From Trachythela sp. YZ-2020 (lineage: Eukaryota > Cnidaria > Anthozoa > Malacalcyonacea > Clavulariidae), in the NCBI GenBank assembly GCA_016169945.1, contig JADLSH010000305.1, forward strand, positions 372,001-436,000: a stretch of DNA of 64,000 nt. The letters run 5' to 3'. Under the pieces are notes generated by a model that had not been told where the DNA came from, did no database searches, and saw only the letters and a program-made list of their open reading frames with translations. This document shows positions 58,125 through 64,000 of the stretch, in pieces. Every line of letters begins with the position of its first letter. The stretch's first letter is position 1. Made by a program: the position numbers and the translations under genes.

Positions 58125-61100
58125 TTACCAATTTAGAAAATTGGCAAATTCATTAATGAACACTCGGAGCTGTCCGTTTTTTTCAAGCAAGCCATACAAG
58201 AAAAGCTTTTTCTCCATAAATTGCATATTACATTGAATACCAAATTCTTGCACGAGTTGGGAAATAACTTTGGATTGGAATTCCTCGTAAAGTTCAAGAC
58301 TGCGATCGTAAAGCAGAAGAGTGGCCGGCTCAAAACGCCACCTCTGCATACAAGACTGTACTTTTACAACAAACCGTCTGCCATTTCGTGGTGGTGGAGG
58401 ACTGAAATTTGGACCAATTTCATCTAAACCTTCAGGGTGGCGTGTAATCATACCATCGTGTCCAGATCTTTCCATGGAAGTGATCAGATAACTCGCCTTT
58501 TCACGTAAAACTTTGCAAATTTTCTTATGCTTTGACCAATGATCTTCTAGGCACGTTTTGTTACAATACGTGGCAGTAAAGCACTTTCCACACCTGTTTG
58601 GTTCGCACTTCTTAAGGCAATTTGAACAATAAGGAACGGAAAAATTCAACTTACCCAAGTTTCCACTCTCTTTGTTATTGTACACTTCGTTATCTTGGCA
58701 TTTGGCAGATTGGAAAGAATCGGGGGACTTCATATACGACTTCTTCAAATCAAAATTTGAGCCTAACGATCCTTCCATTTCAAATTCTTGTACATTTTCT
58801 ACAAACCCAGGACCAATATTATCATGAATATTATTCAGTTCGACGACAGATGGGGAAAACTCTTTTCCTGCAGCTCGATATCCCACATGAACTCCCCCAG
58901 CTTTGTTGCGAAAAACACTATTCATCGATATATTGCACCACGAATTACACTCAGACGAAATTCCCCACGCATCATTGTCAAAAATATTGTTCTCTCTAAT
59001 ATCCACCTCAGAATTTATTATGATAATTCCATTTTCGTCATTACCAAAAACATTATTATGTAGAAGCGTGACATTCTTTGTTTCCCTAATAACGATACCT
59101 GCCAAACCATTGTGGTGTATATCACAATTGATTGCGACACATTTTGATTTTTCCATTATCGATAACCCTTCTAGAACATTGTTATACACGCGACTGCTTT
59201 TCACCATCAACGTTCCGTTTATGCACACTAAGCCAGATTGCCCGTTGTTACAAAAGGAACAGTCACTAACATTAACAACCGTATTACTTAGTTCATTACA
59301 TACCATTCCACTGGTTTTGTTGCTTGTAAAATTGCACTGTTCTGCATTAAACTCCCCTGCAGCTACAACAGCAGGACAAATATTACCTCTGCTGGTAAAA
59401 TTGCAATTAAGGACTTTGACGCATGAGCCAGGGGTAGTTACAAGAGAACGGTCTTCCAAATAAACAGATAGATTTGTAACCATGCATCTATTATACAACT
59501 GAATGCCTACATTACTTCCCAAATTTAAAGAAACGGAACAGTTTCTTCTTGTACCAACAAGAATGCAATTGCTCAAAGCCATAACATGACCACCAACTAT
59601 ATCGGAATTTAAGATATAATCTCTCGATCCCAGCACGAGAATCTTCAACAGACTCATATCTGCTTCCATAGAAATGCCTGCGTTGGAAAGAACTTGTTGC
59701 ACAGTATCGCATATGAAAATGCGTTCCTGCAGGTCCAAGAAAGATTCTTGGAAAGGTAGAAAATCTGAGAAAATAGCCCTATCATAATAAAAAGATAAAG
59801 CAGCAGCTATTTCAGCACTGACTTTCTCATTCAAGCCATCAAGTGCCAGAGCTTTTCTAGCATAACCCCTCCAGCAATCTGGACGACGCGTTATGTAATC
59901 ATTAGCATCTTTTAAAGCGTCTTCGTATCGCTTTAATTTAATGTAACCCATTGAACGGTTAGTAAGCAACAATGGATTGAAAGAATCATTGCGATCATGA
60001 GCCAAATTTATTGCAGAAGAATACGCGCCTACTGCTTCGTTGTAGCGACCTTCTTTAAAACTCTTGTTCCCATCCAATCTTAATTTCTTAATTTTCTCTT
60101 CCAAATCGTCTAAATCAAGACCACTACCCTCAGAACCAGGTTTTTCAGTCAAAGGTTGAACTGAAACAAAAGGAGACATACAACATCGTTTAATCACGAT
60201 CTGAATTGATTTTGGTAAAGGAATAGAAAGTGGAAACAAGGAATTGTTAGAAACATTGCATTTTACCGTTTCATACTCTGCTAAAGGAAGCCAGTCTAAT
60301 ATGCGATAACCAAAGTTCAAAGAGCGTTTTGCTTCCTCCTGATTGTGATTCGCACTCAAATGAACAGCACATTCGTAAAGAATTTTAGCTGCTGCAGGAA
60401 ACCACAGTGGGTCTAGAGAAACAGAGTCCACAGTTACTAACAGATCCTCAATTTCTCTGCTAAAATTATAACCATGCATACTAAGTTTAGACCACATATA
60501 GAAGTGAGAAGGACTTTTAGGCAAATCAGGGAAAGATATGTTTTGTTCTTCACCATTCTTTTCATCCGAACGTACAAGATTACTGGGTGAAGAACATTTA
60601 GATAATGCATAAGAAAGCATCCGCACAGCATCAATGAAACTCTTTGCTTTCGACTCTGGATTAAGACTTTCTCTTACTAGTTCCTGAACCAAACGGTGGG
60701 TGCTGACAGCGTGCGCTTCGACGTACGTGAAAAGTGAAAAGTCAGTCAACAATTTTAGAACCTGACGGCAACCCAATGGTGATGACACGCATTTACGATA
60801 TGCAACGTCTTCTACTTCGGGTGTTCCAACGTTGATCAATTCTTCTTCGATCTCATTTCCATTGAAAAACGAACAAGCATTCATAAATCGAACAGCAGCC
60901 TGACCATTCGGGCTCTTTTTGATATACTCCATATTGATAAGCCATGTCGTGTGAACGGCAAAACGATCAGATGACTCCTTTCCTGGTGATGCAGGGCGTG
61001 CTGATTGCAGGTTCAGCAGTCGCAAGCGTTCAGCTTTATATTGCTCAAGGTATGAAGTCAAACTGCAACTGAGCATTTTGATATAAGCCCCAGCTTGTTC

Positions 61101-61937
61101 CAAAGCAAGTGGTAGTCGCCCCAGCTCTTCACAAAGACTTTCCGCAACACTTTCATCATTTTCATCACAATTTGCACCAGTTCTTATATAAAGAAATTGC
61201 TTTGCTTCTTCAGACAGGAAACATTTCAGTTGAAGACAAAAATCCTCTTCGAAAATTGAAGCTTCATTAACAAGTAGTTTTGGGTTTCGCCTAGTTAGCA
61301 CGATAAAATGCCCAAAGATATTTTCTTGCGAAGGAAAGGAAAGAAATTTCATCATATTGGACGAAAGTTCTAGTTGATCCAAGCAGTCGAGGACAATAAG
61401 ACTTGGATGCTGGGTAGTGCTAAGTTTTCTCAGGATATTTGAGAAAGTTAAATCAGATGAACCAAGTAATGCGCCAATCCTTAATGCAATGTCGTTCACT
61501 GTCTTGTCAAGAAACGTATCATCTTCAGCAGAGAACCAATAAACACCTCCCTTGTAGAAATTCTTCATCTGATGAGCATACTCAGAAGCTAAGCTTGTTT
61601 TACCAATTCCACCCAAACCACATACTGCGGCAACACGATATTTCTTTTCGTTCAACGTCTCCTCAACTTTCAAAATACGTTTAAGCTCCTGGATTTCTTC
61701 GCTTCGACCAGCGAAGTAACGATTTCGTGGTGGTGCACTGAAGACATAGGGAATTTTCTCCTCTTCCTTAATATAATATCTTGTCAGTTCAGTAGTAAAT
61801 TTCTTGTCAAGAAGCCGTATTTCTTTAGAGTTGTTACTTCCCTGAATTTCGCATTTTTCTACTCTCATGCGGAGACTGTGTATTTCCCCATTCAAGTTTA
61901 ACTTAATCTCATTGATAATCGAGAGTAGAGTAGTCAT
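58125..61937 (-). CDS. STAND receptor-like protein: NB-ARC, TPR, beta-helix repeats, MYND finger (last exon)
   Basis: One open frame of about 1,270 codons. Residues are numbered from the frame start at 61970. P-loop GLGGIGKT 118-125; Walker B LIVLD 191-195; sensor-like TRR 226-228; GRLPLALEQAG 284-294 (the GLPLAL-type motif of NB-ARC). TPRs lie at about 627-733 (GNKSFKEGRYNEAVGAYSSA, NRSMGYIKLKRYEDALKDAN). About 775-1060 are parallel beta-helix repeats (CDIHHNGLAGIVIRETKNV, NNVFGNDENGIIIINSEVDI). A MYND finger at 1107-1147 has the C-x2-C...C-x2-C...C-x3-C...H-x3-C pattern. The first Met of the proper exon is at 61937, directly after a TTTTACAG acceptor, so an upstream exon is expected. Such ATPases usually oligomerise on ligand binding in innate immunity or cell death; that role is inference. 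Confidence 0.9.
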   Translation of the reverse strand: MTTLLSIINEIKLNLNGEIHSLRMRVEKCEIQGSNNSKEIRLLDKKFTTELTRYYIKEEEKIPYVFSAPPRNRYFAGRSEEIQELKRILKVEETLNEKKYRVAAVCGLGGIGKTSLASEYAHQMKNFYKGGVYWFSAEDDTFLDKTVNDIALRIGALLGSSDLTFSNILRKLSTTQHPSLIVLDCLDQLELSSNMMKFLSFPSQENIFGHFIVLTRRNPKLLVNEASIFEEDFCLQLKCFLSEEAKQFLYIRTGANCDENDESVAESLCEELGRLPLALEQAGAYIKMLSCSLTSYLEQYKAERLRLLNLQSARPASPGKESSDRFAVHTTWLINMEYIKKSPNGQAAVRFMNACSFFNGNEIEEELINVGTPEVEDVAYRKCVSSPLGCRQVLKLLTDFSLFTYVEAHAVSTHRLVQELVRESLNPESKAKSFIDAVRMLSYALSKCSSPSNLVRSDEKNGEEQNISFPDLPKSPSHFYMWSKLSMHGYNFSREIEDLLVTVDSVSLDPLWFPAAAKILYECAVHLSANHNQEEAKRSLNFGYRILDWLPLAEYETVKCNVSNNSLFPLSIPLPKSIQIVIKRCCMSPFVSVQPLTEKPGSEGSGLDLDDLEEKIKKLRLDGNKSFKEGRYNEAVGAYSSAINLAHDRNDSFNPLLLTNRSMGYIKLKRYEDALKDANDYITRRPDCWRGYARKALALDGLNEKVSAEIAAALSFYYDRAIFSDFLPFQESFLDLQERIFICDTVQQVLSNAGISMEADMSLLKILVLGSRDYILNSDIVGGHVMALSNCILVGTRRNCSVSLNLGSNVGIQLYNRCMVTNLSVYLEDRSLVTTPGSCVKVLNCNFTSRGNICPAVVAAGEFNAEQCNFTSNKTSGMVCNELSNTVVNVSDCSFCNNGQSGLVCINGTLMVKSSRVYNNVLEGLSIMEKSKCVAINCDIHHNGLAGIVIRETKNVTLLHNNVFGNDENGIIIINSEVDIRENNIFDNDAWGISSECNSWCNISMNSVFRNKAGGVHVGYRAAGKEFSPSVVELNNIHDNIGPGFVENVQEFEMEGSLGSNFDLKKSYMKSPDSFQSAKCQDNEVYNNKESGNLGKLNFSVPYCSNCLKKCEPNRCGKCFTATYCNKTCLEDHWSKHKKICKVLREKASYLITSMERSGHDGMITRHPEGLDEIGPNFSPPPPRNGRRFVVKVQSCMQRWRFEPATLLLYDRSLELYEEFQSKVISQLVQEFGIQCNMQFMEKKLFLYGLLEKNGQLRVFINEFANFLNW

Positions 61938-63767
61938 CTGTAAAACAGTGAAATATTTTGTGTCATTCAAAGGTCATTTTGAAATTCTAAAGTTTCAAAT
62001 TAATCATCTGCATTCTGAGTGATATATACAGTACTTGAGAAACACATGTCTAAAAATCTACTGTGCATAATTATGCATAACGCTATGTACATATTAAAAT
62101 ACTCATTCATGTAATGGAGGTGGGAAAAAACATCTAGATCACTAGAAAATTGCACGAAATTAGTCGGAGAAAGTAAAGTAAGAATTCTTCATTGTATACA
62201 GTATAACTTAAGTCCAATATTGTAAGGCAAGCTTTCAACGCTAAGACTAGGAGAAAATGATCATATACAGTAAATATAATGAAGTAGTCGCATGTATAAT
62301 ACATTGTCATTGATATCTCTCCCGCTCAACAATGGGCTTTCTGTGATTTACCGCGCTCAAAATTTAGCCACCCATTATCATCTAAACGTGAAAAAACCAA
62401 CTAGTTCTGGGTTGTTGACACTACTAACATTGAACGTTGTTTGTAATGCACACTGTGGCAGTGTTGTCAATAATGGTCAATATTTTTAATCTACAGTATG
62501 ATAACAATATTGTCACAGCGTTGTACAACCATCTGAAACAACTTGTACACAATGTTTATCAACCATATCCTCACTACGCACAACAGGGTTGTTCTAGTAT
62601 TGCCTTTTTCTCTGTTCCCTATTGCTGATTCGTATAATATTAAACAATATTGATAAAACAGTTAATATTCAATAATGCTGTTGTTTTCAAAATATAAACT
62701 ACTTACTATAACCGAGAGTGAGGGCTGTACGGGAAAATATTAAACGTAGGTCTTGCTGTATTGACCGAGCGATAGCGAAGCCAATACAGCAAGACCGAGG
62801 TTTGATATTTTCCCGTACAACCCGAACGGTCGAGGTTAATAAGTTGTTTATTATATGGCAATTGATTAATTGAGCAGTTATTTGTAAAGTAGAAAAGCAA
62901 AGGTCAATGTTCAAAACGGCAAAAGCCGGTTCATTTTCAAAATGTCAATAATATCATTCGTACAAATGCATCTGGTAAAACACTACTATATACAACAAGT
63001 TTTTATAAAATATAAACACAGATACAGTATAGAGATATTTAATAATTTAATAACAGTTTTTCGAAAATAGCAGAAAACAACTCAGAAAAGAAGCTGCTAG
63101 TTTGATTACTCTTAAATTACTTCATAATCAAAGGTAACCTATACGAAATTATCTAAAAATACCTAAGACTGTGTCGCTGTTTTAAAGTAATACTTTTTTC
63201 AAATGTTTAAAAAAAGTTTAAAGTTCCTTTTGGCTTATTACAAGCGAATTTTGTAGCCCTTCGTATACTCAAAACACAAACAATTCTCAGCGACTACAGA
63301 AGTACAGTACAGTTGCAAAGTCTAAAAAATTTGTAAAACGTTTACCCTTTTTTCGATATAAGCGAGCCAAACTTGATCATAGAATGCTAACCATGGACAT
63401 GGTTTGTTTCCTATTTTTGTATTCGTGGTTGTTATTTTCTCCGTTTTCGAGTATTTAAAACAATTTTTTAGACCATTTTCTTGTCTGAAACTTGGCTTTT
63501 CTTCGCAGGGCAATAAAAATTGCGTATTGCCCGTGCCGTGGGCAATACGGGAAAATCCTGCTTCGTCAGCGACCAATCAGATTGCGAGATTCACCAAAAC
63601 AAGCGCTTGCCATATAATAAATCAATATTATTTGAATATTTGTTACAATATTGTTAACCAATAATATTTGCAACAACCTGTTCGATTTCTGCTCTGTACT
63701 GTAGTATAAACGCCTAGCTGTGTGGAGGAAATGTACATGTTAAATGAATGAAGTAGAATTACAAAAC
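61938..63767. other. Probable intron with repeats
   Basis: Contains the dispersed GTTGTACAAC-type repeat (62500-62600), a hairpin MITE at 62707-62842, and around 63515-63560 an inverted GCGTATTGCCC / GGGCAATACGG. No other exon recognised. Confidence 0.5.
62707..62842. mobile_element. Hairpin MITE, ~136 bp
   Basis: Arms TGTACGGGAAAATATTAAAC with GGTCTTGCTGTATTG are mirrored by CAATACAGCAAGACC with GATATTTTCCCGTACA. Confidence 0.75.
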
Positions 63768-63880
63768 CTGTTTTTTCTCTAAACTCCATGTCTGGACCGC
63801 TTCACAAAGTTCATCCACTTTACCTCTCAGTAAAGTCAAGATTTCACTGTCGACAGGTTGACCAAAACACAATTGAAACC
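63768..63880 (-). CDS. Candidate upstream exon of the NB-ARC/MYND gene
   Basis: The acceptor TTCTGACAG precedes an open stretch FQLCFGQPVDSEILTLLRGK then VDELCEAVQTWSLEKKQ. It ends at AACAG|GTTTTG, a weak donor in phase 0, matching the phase-0 acceptor at 61938. Heptad-like Leu/Val spacing resembles the start of the next exon (MTTLLSIINEIKLNLNGEI). A stronger donor (GAGAG|GTAAAG) lies inside but would give a different phase. Speculative. Confidence 0.35.
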
Positions 63881-64000
63881 CTGTCAGAAATATAACAATT
63901 AACAAGACTGTTGCATTAGAGATAACAAATATATTATTTCTAAATATACTGTAAAACAGGCAGTTTATATTATATTTTCTTACTTCAAGAAATAAATTGG
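63881..64000. other. Window edge
   Basis: Nothing recognised; presumably further intron of the minus-strand gene. Confidence 0.3.

Larger units (their letters stand above)
54478..58323. repeat. Segmental duplication, unit B
   Basis: Homologous to 47396-50842. The left boundary falls inside the cupin leader, and unrelated sequence lies upstream. The right side runs on into the intact large minus-strand gene, so B is likely the ancestral arrangement at that end. Confidence 0.9.

Overview
The window is animal nuclear DNA. It is AT-rich and intron-containing, and most of its length is transposon debris: foldback elements and MITEs, tRNA-derived SINEs, broken non-LTR retrotransposons and Penelope-like ends. 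Repeat style and gene content (NB-ARC/TPR receptor-like genes, a coactosin-like gene, an ANKS6-like ankyrin gene) suggest an early-branching or invertebrate metazoan, most likely a cnidarian. I cannot name the species. Many long open frames are translations of tandem repeats or inverted repeats and are not genes.

Layout. 1-3 kb: foldback elements, a Penelope-like terminal palindrome and a hAT-type MITE. 3-3.8 kb (minus): first exon of an ANKS6-like ankyrin gene running off the left side. 4-22 kb: gene-poor; LINE tails, SINEs, two tandem arrays, many hairpin elements, one tRNA-Lys(UUU) and a 1.3-kb element whose arms are tandem arrays. 22-25 kb: two possible signal-peptide first exons. 27.9-30.6 kb (plus): complete four-exon coactosin-like gene of 142 codons. 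33.2-41.2 kb (minus): eight-exon glycoside hydrolase family 31 gene whose motifs match alpha-1,4-glucan lyase better than alpha-glucosidase, with one apparent single-base frameshift in exon 1. 45.4-55.2 kb (plus): three near-identical copies of an intronless cupin-like gene (5'-truncated; full length with signal peptide; full domain without signal peptide), separated by LINE remnants and MITEs and lying in a segmental duplication. 58.1-63.9 kb (minus): a large STAND receptor-like gene with NB-ARC, TPR, beta-helix repeats and a MYND zinc finger; a broken duplicate of its last codons lies at 50.65-50.84 kb.

How the genes may work together. The most interesting possibility is that the glucan-lyase-like enzyme (product 1,5-anhydro-D-fructose in the known family) and the neighbouring cupin-like genes form a metazoan anhydrofructose-type pathway. 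Fungal aldos-2-ulose dehydratase, which acts on that product, also carries cupin domains. This is inference from motif and neighbourhood and needs homology searches. Coactosin, the ankyrin gene and the NB-ARC gene have no evident functional link to it.
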